Source of the DNA: Takifugu bimaculatus
Taxonomy: Eukaryota > Chordata > Actinopteri > Tetraodontiformes > Tetraodontidae
Direction of reading: 5' to 3'
NCBI GenBank assembly: GCA_004026145.2
Contig: CP034992.1
Coordinates: 6,726,135 to 6,790,134 of the forward strand
DNA length: 64,000 bases
Positions 23,680 to 35,100 of the stretch are shown one piece after another (within the stretch, counting starts at the first letter, position 1; each line of letters starts with the position of its first letter). Made by a program: the position numbers and the translations under genes. The notes beneath the pieces were generated by a model, which ran no database searches, was not told the origin of the DNA, and was given only the letters and a program-made list of their open reading frames with translations.

Positions 23680-24646
23680 AGTCTGGGATGGATGGAGCGT
23701 GTTTTGGTTTTCTTCTTGTTGTTTACCTCAGTGATGGACGTCTTCTGTCACAAAGCTATAGTATCCGCGAGACAACGCGTGACCTTGCTGAACTTCCTGA
23801 ACGGTGTCTCTTCCTTGTAAACTGCATCACGCACGTGAACTTTCCATTTCATATACATACAACGATGTGTTGATCAGCTCTCACAACACAAGAGCACTGA
23901 GTTAAGAGTTACAATAACAGACACGCGTTTATCCTTTTTGTTATTTTAAATGTTTTTTCGTAAATAAATGTGCTTTAAATAGCATATGAACAATCGTGAT
24001 CCTGCCTTTTTTTAAATGTTTGCTTTTAGCGTGTTACTGGATAGTAGTCTATATAAACCCCGACATCTTATGACATTAGCCTGTTTTACCGAATACATAT
24101 TTATTTTTTAAATTATTTTGAATAAAAGACTAATAACAATGCCCACAAACTGATCCCAGATCCACCCAGCCGACCCGAGCGTGTTTTCATATCTCGCGGA
24201 GCAGCGCCAGAGCGCGCGCTATGAAATGAATGAGAATACGACACAACTGTTCACGTGGGCGTCTTCGTCGTCCTACATAACAAACACCTGCTCCGGCAGT
24301 ATGGCCAAGGTTCCATTTCAAGGCGTGGACTTATTTTTCTCCATGCCGCGATAGAGGTCGCCAACTTCAATGAAGCACTTTTCAACAAAGGTTAAAAATG
24401 CGCGGATCTTGAATCACCAACAATGACGTTACTGTAAATATAAATAACATCTTAATTGCAATTAAAACGACTCGCGAGATAAGTCGATTCAGCTTTTTTT
24501 TCTGTGGCGGGAACAATCTAATTCTTCGACATTACATATCCATGCATATATGTATATTTTTAGATTTTAGTTAGAGCCAACACTGTTTAATAAAACATGT
24601 TCTGATTCTGCTGGTGTTATCCCCAGCTAGAAATTGGTTGCCAAGC

Positions 24647-24715
24647 ATTGCATCATTCCTTTCATGTGACTCCCATACGCCCCAAATTCGTCCTGGCCGT
24701 CTTATGACTGCATCA
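24647..24715 (+). promoter_or_regulatory. ddit3: two C/EBP-ATF response elements upstream of ddit3
   Basis: ATTGCATCA at 24647-24655 is an exact copy of the composite C/EBP-ATF (amino-acid response) element of mammalian CHOP promoters, bound by ATF4 and partners. A second site, ACTGCATCA, lies at 24707-24715, one base different and exactly 60 bp downstream. The first is about 295 bp upstream of the ddit3 TATA box, similar to the distance recalled for human CHOP. It implies induction by the eIF2-alpha/ATF4 pathway. Confidence 0.75.
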
Positions 24716-24783
24716 CAATTGCTGCTCGTACAAACTATACGAGCTGTAGAGGTAGAAAACACCGAGGCGGGACGACCTCTAAG

Positions 24784-24948
24784 CCCCGCCCACTCCCCAT
24801 TTCACGACAGTCTATTGGATGTTGTCAAGGAAAATATATTAATTTGACTATTCTGATTGGTCAGACGGATTTTCAGCAAGCCGTCCCTATCAAGGGTGAA
24901 AAACCTACCTTCACATCCATAGTTCGGTTGAATTGTCACTCTATATAA
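24784..24948 (+). promoter_or_regulatory. ddit3: ddit3 proximal promoter: GC box, two inverted CCAAT, TATA
   Basis: CCCCGCCC (24784-24791), ATTGG (24814-24818), ATTGG (24856-24860) and TATATAA (24942-24948) in that order. The two inverted CCAAT boxes are 42 bp apart, about four helical turns. I looked for a full ERSE (CCAAT-N9-CCACG, either strand) and did not find one at these boxes. Confidence 0.7.
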
Positions 24949-25000
24949 GACAGCGCCGGGAGTTTCCATAAAAATCACATTCAGACGTCAAGAGTGAACA

Positions 25001-26265
25001 ATGGTTAACATGAGCTATCACAATTTTTTACTGAAATATCAACATTCTAACTCAAGACAGTCAAGAAGGCGAACGAATCGAAGGAAAAAGGTGAGTGAAA
25101 CTTCTCGTTTGTAAATTCTTTTTTACATTTCACGTAGCGGTCAGCTGTCGTGGAATTTCTCTTTTAAGCAAATATAAGTATTGTTTTAATAGATACATTA
25201 ATACTTATGTTGCATGTCATTAACATAGGCTTTTGAATCCACCTTAGTTTCTGTTTTATTTGACAAGTTGTCAATGGTCCAAAGTTAAACCTTAAAACTT
25301 TGAAGGTTTCGGCTCCTGCGCGTGTCAACCATTTATAAGACAATTATTTTCCTATTGCTTTCTATTAAAATCCCTCCGATAGAATAAATTGAAAAGTGAG
25401 GCGCTTTTTGATCACTTTCTCGACTTCAGCCCGGTCCGATCTCCGTCTGACGAGCACGACCATTGCCTCGACATGTCTTTATTCCGTTTGACAGCTCGAC
25501 CTCTCTGTCCTACATTTGTCAAACACGCCACAGCGGAAACTTTGACAGCGAATGAATGGACATTTCGGTTGTTTTCTCCCCGCAGTCCACTCTTATCCCC
25601 TCTGTAGGTCGTCTTTTGTTTCGCCCATTCCTCCTGCTGGACTTCCATTTCCATGACGTAATTGTCTTGGCTCAAAGTTGACATGTAGCACAACTTAAAG
25701 GGTTTCCAGCATATTGGCTTAGTATTAATATTCCAACGGGGTTTTCATAAAGAAATAAAACGATTTCATATTCAAGTGAGTGCTGATAACGCGTTTTAGC
25801 CCAGCAGTTGATGATCCAAATGACAGTCCGTATTTTAGGTAGCACGATGGCTCGACTTGAAAATCGGTTTATTTGACACGTATAAACCCGCAAATCGACG
25901 AAGAACTGAGTATCGGAGTCGAAAGATTGATAGACACGTGCATGTTTATCGATCTTGGCGTGTTTTGACCGCAGGGGGCGCAATAGGAGAGCCTGCTCTT
26001 TTGTTTACGAGAATTAAGTGAAAATCTTATTTTCTCCATGGTTGTAAACGCGTTGACAGTTCCTTGCAATTGACGTGGTTTTTCCAGATTTGATAAGGCC
26101 CCAGTTGTCATTAATCTTTAATCCAAAAAACCCCTTTGTTCTCTTTTTGCTGCTCCATCATTTTGATTGCACGATTCAGTGGAAAAAATGGTTTCAACTA
26201 ACATGGATCTTTGATTTCTCTTTCAGGATTGGGACGAGCAATTTCAAACCAATTTGCAAACTTGA
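25001..26265 (+). CDS. ddit3 upstream ORF (42 codons, spliced)
   Basis: Leader ORF of the ddit3 transcript. ATG at 25001 in a strong context (A at -3, G at +4); exon part 25001-25090, donor GTGAGT, resumed at 26227 and stopped by TGA at 26263-26265. It starts MVNMSYHN, with in-frame Met at positions 1 and 4, and has an Arg/Lys-rich middle (SRRRTNRRKK). Mammalian CHOP mRNA also carries a single leader uORF with Met1 and Met4 followed by Ser (MLKMSG in human, from memory), which lowers CHOP translation until eIF2-alpha is phosphorylated. The stop is 76 nt (spliced) before the CHOP ATG, and no other ATG lies in the predicted leader. Peptide function is inferred. Confidence 0.75.
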
Positions 26266-26614
26266 TTAACAGAGACTGTTTTAAAAAGGTACGTTTGGAT
26301 TTATAGCTGATGGGTTTAAATGTTTCCTAGTGTCTCTGTGATTCTGTTGTTTTACTTGATGAAATGACAATATATTTTACTTTGGACGAGGGTCTAAAGG
26401 AGAAACTACAGGTTTCTCTTGTCATTTTAGTAATGAGGCATGTAGTGGTTTTCAGAAGCCTCTTCCAAACAGAAGGCAGGGTTTTTCTCCAACGTCAGCC
26501 TTGTAACACGTCTATCGTGCACTATTATTCATTGCCTCTCGTGGTTGCCCCCTCTCCTCAGGTCCAGTGTGAACTGTGTGGCCGTGTACCTTTGAGTTGT
26601 GACTGATTGGCGAG

Positions 26615-27633
26615 ATGACTGCCGAGTGGCTACACCTGCCCCCGCCGTACCCCCCTGGTGTGGGGCCTTTGTGTGGTGCAGAGTTGGAGGCGTGGTATGA
26701 GGACCTGCAGGATATTCTGGGCTCCGATGCAGGAGGGGCAAAAGTGGCGCGAGCCCCTACGTGCACCGAGGTCAGCGGCATTATTTCAAAGTTGAGGTGG
26801 ACACGTGAAGTGTTTGGTTACATTTGAAGACGCATTTGAACATTTCGGGTATGTTTCAACAGAAGGAGCCGGAATTTCTGGATGTTCTGGAGAGTTGTTC
26901 TCTGACGTGGCTGACGGATGGCACCCAGACGTGGGGCGAAGGCGTGCAGAGGACAACAGAGGAGACCCACAACGCTCAGCCTGTGCATCACACTTCTTCC
27001 TCCTCCTCTTCCTCCTCCTCCTGCATGAGTCCGGCTGTGGCAGAAGAGCGACGGGTGGAGGCCGAGAGCGGGCGAGATGTCGACAGATCTACAGGAGGCG
27101 GTGGTGATCTACTGCCTCCCGAGTTCTTTGAATTGCTGAGTGAAGGAGGAGTCGGAATGGTGGATTCAAGTGGAGCAGTGATCGGCAGTGGCTACTACTT
27201 CCACCATCAACACCACCAGGCTGTTAACGCCCAACCCGCGTCCCCATCCGCCAGCGAGGAGGACCTGCCCTGCGTCCCTGACTCTCCGTCCTGCTCCTCC
27301 TCCTCTTCCCAGTCGCCATCCCAGAATTGTTCTTCCCCGTCCTCGCCCGTCTCTTCTCCCTCGGTGTGTCCATCCTACCGCTTGGGCAAACGCAAGAGAA
27401 TCACCAGCGAGAGCGCCAACAGTGCCTTGTCCTCTTTTGCCTCTACCCAACGTACGTCCTCCTACACGTCAGCCAAAAAGAGTCGCAAAGAACGAGAGCA
27501 GGAGAACGAGAGGAAGGTGCAGGAGCTGACGGAGCAGAATGAGCGTCTGAAAGCTGAGATCGAAAGGCTGGGAGAGGAGGTACAGAGGACGCGTAGAGCC
27601 CTGATAGAGAGACTAGTTAACACCAGAAAATGA
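26615..27633 (+). CDS. ddit3: DNA damage-inducible transcript 3 (CHOP), bZIP factor
   Basis: Stress-induced nuclear bZIP protein that dimerises with C/EBP and ATF4 family members and promotes apoptosis after prolonged ER or amino-acid stress. Coding exons 26615-26770 and 26863-27633, phase 0: 308 codons plus TGA. Leader exons: about 24972-25090, 26227-26288 and the 5' part of 26562-26770. N-terminal ELEAWYEDLQDILGSD (about residues 23-38) is the CHOP activation motif (human ELEAWYEDLQEVLSSD). Middle region is low-complexity, with a Ser run near 97-105 and His/Gln/Ser-rich stretches. The C-terminal 85 residues (224-308) hold GKRKR, then a basic-leucine zipper with EREQENERKVQEL and RRALIERLVN. 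As in mammalian CHOP, the basic region departs from the usual bZIP pattern. The protein is much longer than human CHOP (169 aa); the extra length is the middle. The last intron is only 92 nt. Confidence 0.93.
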
Positions 27634-28595
27634 GGGGAGGGAGACAGAAGTAAAAGGTGACAGGTCGCACAGAATTAGGATTTTAAAAAGATAATGGTGG
27701 GGAAAGATGTAATGTGATGGTCAAGAAATACCTCTTATTCAGAAAAGGTTAGAGAACCAAAGACATATTCTGCAAATAAGGTGGATTTCGGCAAGAATGA
27801 GGGATTTGGAAGGCAAGAAGTCAGAAAGTGATGAAAGTCAAGATGAGAAAAGGCACAGGGAGGAGCTGCAACAGCATTGCGGCAAAAAGACACAGCACGT
27901 GTGAAGGAGTAGGAAGAGAATGATGCGCGATGGCGGTGACAAATGTTTCACCCAATTTTGAAGAGGTCGTCCGTTTTACCAAATTAGACGGGCAGGAAAA
28001 CGTTCTGAGCAGTTGATGGTTTGTGAGTTAGTCACAGGAGAGCTTGATTCTGAGAGTTCATCTCACGGTCATCTATTCCCACCATTTTTTGCAATAATTG
28101 TAACTCCTTCGTTAAGGGCTGCAATCCAGCTAGTAGAGATTATTTGCCCCAACCTGTGGAGAGTTTAGGAGCTCAGGAAAATGTCTGAAAGTGCCCAGTT
28201 TAGTGTGAGTACTGGTCATCATTTTGTGCATTCACACCCTTTCTTACTTTTATAACCTTAGCTTGTGTGTGTGTGTGTGTGTGCGTGCATTTAGAGAAAT
28301 TATGTAGGAGCTGGCTATACTTTCTGAGATGACCTTTTCTATGTCGGAGAAATTTGTGGCAGAACTATACTGTTCTAAACCAATTTACTATTTTTATATA
28401 CTACTGTAATATATATACATACAGTTCAATTAAGTGTATATAATATGCCCATTTTCTCATTGTAGTGCCCAAAATTGTAAAATCTGCATGGCTTATGCCA
28501 CTGATGGCATCTTACATGTATTTTAACATGTCATTTTATCTTTCATTGTAATCCTTAATTTGCAATAAAAGAAAATGCGTAATTTCCTGTCTTTG
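27634..28595 (+). other. ddit3: ddit3 3' UTR with poly(A) signal
   Basis: From the CHOP stop codon to just past AATAAA at 28564-28569. AT-rich in its second half, with a short GT run at 28266-28283 and several ATTTA-like stretches. No second open frame of note. Confidence 0.75.
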
Positions 28596-28607
28596 ATTTC
28601 CTTTATT
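28564..28607. terminator. facing poly(A) signals of ddit3 (+) and mars1 (-)
   Basis: AATAAA at 28564-28569 (ddit3, plus) and TTTATT at 28602-28607 (AATAAA for mars1 on minus) are separated by 32 bp. Normal cleavage 10-30 nt past each signal makes the two 3' ends meet or overlap by a few bases. Confidence 0.7.
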
Positions 28608-29116
28608 GACCCCTCCCACTCCCAAAAAAAGCCTGGTTAACAGAAGTAATCCAACAGGTAACTGAGGAGATTGATCAGTGTGTTAAATATTCTGGTTTTA
28701 TGGATCAGTAGAGTAAACGTAGTGAAGACGGTTGAAGAGAATATGGAAGAGGTAAAAACCTGTTTAAATGAGCAACACCCTTAAAAGTGAACACAGTATG
28801 CTGGCTTCATCACAGGCAGAGTATAATATCACTTTCTTTTGGTGGAGGGATTTGGAAAAATCCCTCTATTCTGTAGCTGTATTCATTTGACTCTGCCTTT
28901 GTGTGTTTTCGTTCCCCCCGTTGGCCTATCCAGCATTTCATTAGTGCTCGTTGCCAATACCACATTGTCTTAGATCCTGTCACGGCTTTGCCTTAAGCTA
29001 ATACCCTCATCTCTGAGTTAGTGTACATCTTGTTCCCATTCTCCAGCATCACACCCCGATCTATTCTTCCCTGCATGATTCTGCTTTTCTTTTATTTCTG
29101 CCCTCTCCTTCCCGAC
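28608..29116 (-). other. mars1: mars1 3' UTR
   Basis: About 510 bp between the mars1 stop codon (29119-29117) and its poly(A) signal at 28607-28602. Non-coding. Confidence 0.7.
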
Positions 29117-32100
29117 TCACTTCTTCTTGCCCTTTTGAGGTGCAGGCTCTGGGGTCTTCCCCTCGGCCAGAACCAGCTGTTTCTTAAGGTCCAACAGGAG
29201 GGTCACCTCTGCTGTGATCAGTGCCTTCTCTGCCTTCTGGGCTTTGAGGTTTCGAACCTTCTCTCCCTGTGACAAAAAGAGGGACAAGTTTTAATATGAA
29301 AAGGGTTTAAAACTTTGAAAGGAAGTAAGTTTTTTTTTTTTTTTAAGACAGCAATTTCAATGTCCGTGCAATGTTTGGAAAATAGCAAAATATATTTTTT
29401 TTAAAAATGGAGGTTTGTAGGATCCAAAGAAACAAATTATACAAGGTTACCCTTTCTTAAAATATCGCCGTTAAAATAAACGGTGTGAATTTCACCCGCT
29501 GCTAATTTCATTCACTCGATTGGATTTTTGGTTTTAAAAATAAATACCAAAATACTTCCAAGAGAGGAATCTTGTGGCCCTCAGCGATCTCACCTGTTCG
29601 ACCACAGCCTGCGACAGCTGCTTGGCTCGTTCTGGGTCCGCCGCCGCCGCCGCCGTCGCCTCGGCGGCAGGAGCTGGCGCGGTGGCAGCCTCACTGCTGG
29701 CAACCTTCTGAGCTGTCGTCTGTGGGTGGAAACAGACAGATGACTCGAAGCTTTTGGATGGTTTTTATTTACGAAGACGACTTATTTAATTTCAGACAAC
29801 ACTTCTCACTCACAAACGTCAACAGGATTTATTACAGCGGGTGATGGACAGCGAGTCACACGTGGGGATGGATAAAAATAAAAACGGTTGGACGAAGTGC
29901 TGGCGTTAGTGGAAGGCGTGCGGTAATCTACTCTGACAACATTAGTGTGACGGCACACACATAATTACCAAACGATACCTTTTTTTTAGGTGGTTCTTCT
30001 TCAGGCTAGAGGCGGGCGGTTGAAGAGGAGGTTTAGAGAGGGATTATTTTTCTCTACATTATGGAAGCATTATACATAATTTAAGCATTCTTCGTTTTCT
30101 CTGCATGTTTCAGAAACGCAGATAAAACCATAGTACAATTTCCTATTGATGATTGCAGTCTGACAGAGCTGTGGACGGTCGGGCATCGTTGATTCTTTTT
30201 TATTTTATTATTCAGAAACTGACTGAAGCGCTGCATAAACCCCTGGATATCATAATTATCAAATACCTGCTGGCCGCTAAATCGCTTCTTCAAAGCCTCA
30301 ATCTGGTCCCCCTCCAATTTCTGGAACAACGGACTGACCTGGGAATAACAGACACATTTAAAAAAAATAAAATAAAAGCAGAAATATCTAAAAAGGTTAG
30401 TAGATGAAAGCAGCTTCAGGCCAGTGTAGCAGGATAATTACCCTGGAGGCACTTTTGGTCTTGCTAGAATGAAGATGATACAAGTGTATAATAGATAACT
30501 GTCATGAGAAATTTATGGAGATGTAATTCATCAGAAAAAGTGTGTACATTAATGGGGCTGTACAGAACCCACTTGTCAAATTATGGCAGGCCGTGAGACT
30601 GAAGGATTTATAGCTTCCTGTACACACACACACACTCACACACTCTTCAGCCTGAAGGGACAGTTGGCCTGAGCGGTGTTTGCGGTTTAAGTTATAATTC
30701 TTAGACGTGTGTTTACTGGACTAAAACATCCTCATGATTGTGACACATTGACGGACTGTTGCACTCGTATTGTGTCACCCGCGATCCACACACAGGTGGC
30801 GTTCGGGGTCATACTCACCGCGCCAACGCGGTGGCCGGCACCCAGGGCGCACACAAAGTTGCCGTTGCCTCGCAGCATTGTACCGATGACAGACTGGGGG
30901 CAGTTGAGTTGATCCCTGATGGTTTGGCTGGTCGTGGGCATGTACGGATACAGCATCACCGACAGCAAGCAGGCGATATTAACAGACACCCCCGTCACCG
31001 TGCCTGCACGCTGCCTGTAGTTGGGCGACAGAGATCTGTCAGGGGCTCAGGTTTCTAATCTAAATGCATACATTTGGATATCACCAGATTGTAATCACTT
31101 CATTTTCTTTTTGTAAAAATTAACTTCCTGTAATTGGGAATAAAACTACAAAAAAGGTACGGACGACAGTGAACCGGATAAGGCCAAATCACCTTTCCGC
31201 GTCTCCTGCCTTTACATTCTTCCAGGGTTCGTTGACCTGAATGTACTGGTTGCCATGGCGAGAGATGTTGAGGATGTGTTTCAGAGAATCACGGATTCTG
31301 ATGAAATATTTGGAAAAAAATGGAATCAAATGACAAGCAAGTTCAACCTATAATACAGTCCTTTACAGAAGCAGCCCTATGGTACTTTTAATATTAAGAT
31401 GTTGAGTAGAGCAAAATTATAAAATTGTGTTAATTGATTCTAATAATGTAACGAGCCTAAATAATACATTTAATCATGCCACCCTCTTAATTACATTCAA
31501 ACCAATGTTGAAAGCCCTGCATGAACCTTTGGACAGAATTAGGAACCTTACTTGACTTTGTCCATGAGCTGGATGTACTGCTGCAGCTCCCAGGCCACCA
31601 GAGCCAGAAGCTTTTTATCTTCCTGCTGCAGCACCATCGCAGGCACACAGCCTTCAAAGAACTTGGTGACAAACATGCCGGCTCTGAGGGGGAGAGAGGC
31701 GACGCGGGTTGAAACAGAGGGTCAGGGAAACACGTGGGGATCGTGCCAGAGAAACATGACACAGATGCCTGGCTTGCTAATTGCTCATTAATTATAAATA
31801 ATGTTGGCACTTTTAATAAAACTCTGTAAACAGACAGAACAGTGTACAGTTGTTGTTCTTTAAGATATTTTTATGAATTCTATGTGTAAGTCAAGAGACT
31901 CTTCAGTGTGAACATTTCTGATTCTAGGAGTGCATGTGCGCATTTTAGTCTTTTACGTCCAATTTGAATGATGCTGGGACATTTGATGAACAACTCTACT
32001 GTGTCTGTGCCGTTTGGCCATTTGTAAATATTAACAGTTCCCTGATTGGGGTTGTCAAGCTGACACTCAGTCTCTACAGCATAGCAATTAGCCGCACACC

Positions 32101-35100
32101 ACAGGCCAGAATTATTTATGATTTTAAAGAAGCTGCTTGAGGTTGACACACAGTTGCTAATGATGCAGTGATTCAATTTATCTGGACCCGGGCGAGGACA
32201 AAATTCCTTTTCAGACGCAGCATCAGTTCTAGCAGCCAACACCTTAGGCTGGATGCAAACTGAAAGTTATTTTCAAACCAATTAGGCATCAACGTCGCTG
32301 CCTGGGACCAACTTTAAGATCAAGGTACCCTGAAAAAAAAGCTGCAGAGAAAAATCTTTGATGTGGAATTTAACCCCGACGTTTTAAAAATCATTTCAGG
32401 CAATGTAACTGAGGCTAAATTACACCATCCCAAACACATTTAGAAAAGTAGGGTGTCTCTCGTAATAGTTACTGCTCTGACAGACTTTGTTTTCCCTGAG
32501 TGAAACAATCGGAAAAACGAGTAGTTAATTGGCCTGGATGACTTTTTCCTGTACGCGTACAAGTAAAACTTGACGAGGCCTAATACAGAGACTTCAGACA
32601 GCTTTTATAAGAATAAGTATAGAGTATAAATCTGGAACAATGTCCAACCTGTTGATAAAATTGCCCAGATTGTTTAGCAGCTCAGAGTTATTCTTTGTTG
32701 CCAGGTCAGCCCAGGAGAAAGATGAATCCTGTCCTTCTGGACGCACGTAGAGCAGGTAGAAGCGCCACACGTCGCACGGGATGTCTGTCTCCTTGGCCAT
32801 ATCTCCAAACACGCCCACACCGCGACTCTTTGAGAACTTTGTGTCCTCATAATTCAGATATTCTGTGGAAAAGTTACATCACGGCATAGATGGAGATGGC
32901 AAAATAGTGAGTGTGTATATTTTGATCCATTATCAACTCGGGGCAGAGGCCAGTATCACCTGTGGCAACAAGATGGTTGACCAGTGTGTAGTTGTCCTGA
33001 GCACCCAGCAGGGAGCAGGGGAACACCACACTGTGGAATGGCACGTTGTCCTTGGCCATAAAGTTGTACAGCTCCACCTGGTGGCGCAGAAGCAACAGTG
33101 CAGCGTAAGGATGACATCATATTAGATCATCATGAGATCATCCAGTTCAAAGAGGACTTATCAGCTCACCCCAACCCCTATTTCTCTCCCTCTCTCACGC
33201 ACATGCACCCACAAACACACACACACTCCTGGCATTCACATGAAAATGATTCATTCACAGTGATAAAGATGTAAAAAAGATTGAACTTCGCATCAATGAA
33301 CCAACTAGCAAATTAGCACATTTCCAGCTTGAAACGAAGAATCGGCGTAACATCAAATACATTACCAGATGTACCAGATGGAGACCAGTCATAAATGTGA
33401 TTGAGATAGGTCACCTGAGGAGGATTCTTCCACCACTTCTCCCACTTGTCGGTGTAGTTGGCAGTGATAGACAGATAACCAATGGGGGCATCAAACCACA
33501 CATAGAACACCTGCAGAAAGAAATCGAATTAGCATTCAATGCATAATTCATTAGATAAAATAAAAGTCACAAACATCATTTCACACTTAAACACAATAAC
33601 TAAAGTCTCCCAGCTCAGTAGGAGGGTATTCCATTGGACCCTTTCAGTTATATCTGCAGTCTTATAGTTAGCAGCAGCAGACCTTTTCTTTAAAGTCGGG
33701 ATGAGGTACTGGAGTTCCCCACTTCAGGTCCCTAGTGATGCAGCGGGGCTTGAGTCCATCTCGCAGCCAGGAGCGAGTGATCTGTTTGGCGTTTGCTGTC
33801 CAGTCTCCTGTGCTGGTCGACTTGTCCAACCACTGCTCCAACTGGATCTCAAGCTGAAACGTACACAGAACAAAGACGTCTTCCACTCTTGATGGTTTCA
33901 CTTTCAAAATGAACCAAGTCTCTTTATTCCTAAAGCTCAAGTTAAAATGCAGAAAATGCAACCAAGTAAAGTGCAACATTGGCTAAACTCTTACTTTAGG
34001 CAGGTCCAAGAACAGATGTTTTGAAGAGCAGATGATGGGAGTCTTTCTGCAGATCTTACACTGGGGCTCCTGCAGAGGAAAACGGTTTAAAAACAATAAT
34101 CAGACTACATCAAACTGTATTTCAAATCTATAACAGCTTTTGTTATGTGTTTATTCATTGTTTCAACCAAAAACAAGTCTTTTACAGAAAAAATATAGTC
34201 TAGCTTTAAGAGTCAGTATATTTACAAAAAAAACTATATTGAATGGATGGATGGATGGATGGATGGATGGATGGATGGATGGATGGATGGATGGATGGAT
34301 GGATGGATGGATGAGCTCACCTTCAGCTCAACAGCATTGATGAGTCGGCCACATTTGTCGCACTGGTCACCACGGGCCTCGGGGTACGCACAGTGGGGAC
34401 AGATTCCTTCAACGAAGCGGTCAGCAAGGAAGCGCTGGCAGTTTTCACAACGCAGCTGCTCCACTGTGTCTTCCAGGAGAAAATTATTCTTGTGCAGGCG
34501 CCAGAAAATATCCTGGGCTATCCTGTGGAAGATTACAGAGGGTAAAGTCAATTAAATGGTTAAAAAACAAGGGTTTGAATTGAAGCTGACAGGTTTTGAT
34601 ACACTCTTGCTTCATTTCACTGACATTATTCAACAGAAAATGGGAAGAACTAACATGTAGTCCAATAATCTGAGATTAAGTAGGTGGAATATGTGGTTCA
34701 GATGGCTAGACATCCACACTAGTGTCTACTGGAAGATTATAGTAATCCCATGTTGCGTAACTGGAGAGTAATTGACTGAAAACGTGCCCATTTCAAACCA
34801 AAGCTGGTCAGTATCAGCACACTTAACCCCAAACATACCAAGATCAAAAATCTCACGTAACAGCAGATTATGCATCTACTACCAGAAAAGAAAATACTAC
34901 ACATTACACTGTCTGCTTCTCAGTGGTGGTTCTTCCAAAGAAGTCAAAGTCAATCTGGAACCACTTGTAGATGGCGGAGTGAATGGCATGGTACTTGTCA
35001 CAGATCTCCTGTGGCGTCAGACCCTCCTCTATGGCCTTGTTCTCTGTAGCCGTGCCGTACTCGTCTGTCCCGCACACAAACAGGACATTCCAGCCGCGCA

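Larger units (their letters stand above)
20586..24640. other. dctn2-ddit3 intergenic region
   Basis: About 4 kb with no coding sequence that I recognise. It holds several GT/CA and TC microsatellites, a G-rich minisatellite, and a CpG-richer stretch at about 23510-23640 (including a TGACGT CRE-like core near 23517) and at 24170-24260. Mammals have MBD6 here; I saw no methyl-CpG-binding domain on either strand. TTTATT at 22024-22029 would be a poly(A) signal for a minus-strand transcript, but no gene supports it. Confidence 0.6.

Noticed and set aside
24784..24865. ER stress response element (ERSE) in the ddit3 promoter
   Set aside because: Neither inverted CCAAT box has a CCACG partner at nine-base spacing.
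34234..34340. SIHPSIHPS and GWMDGWMD frames
   Set aside because: Translations of the (ATGG)n array next to a mars1 exon.
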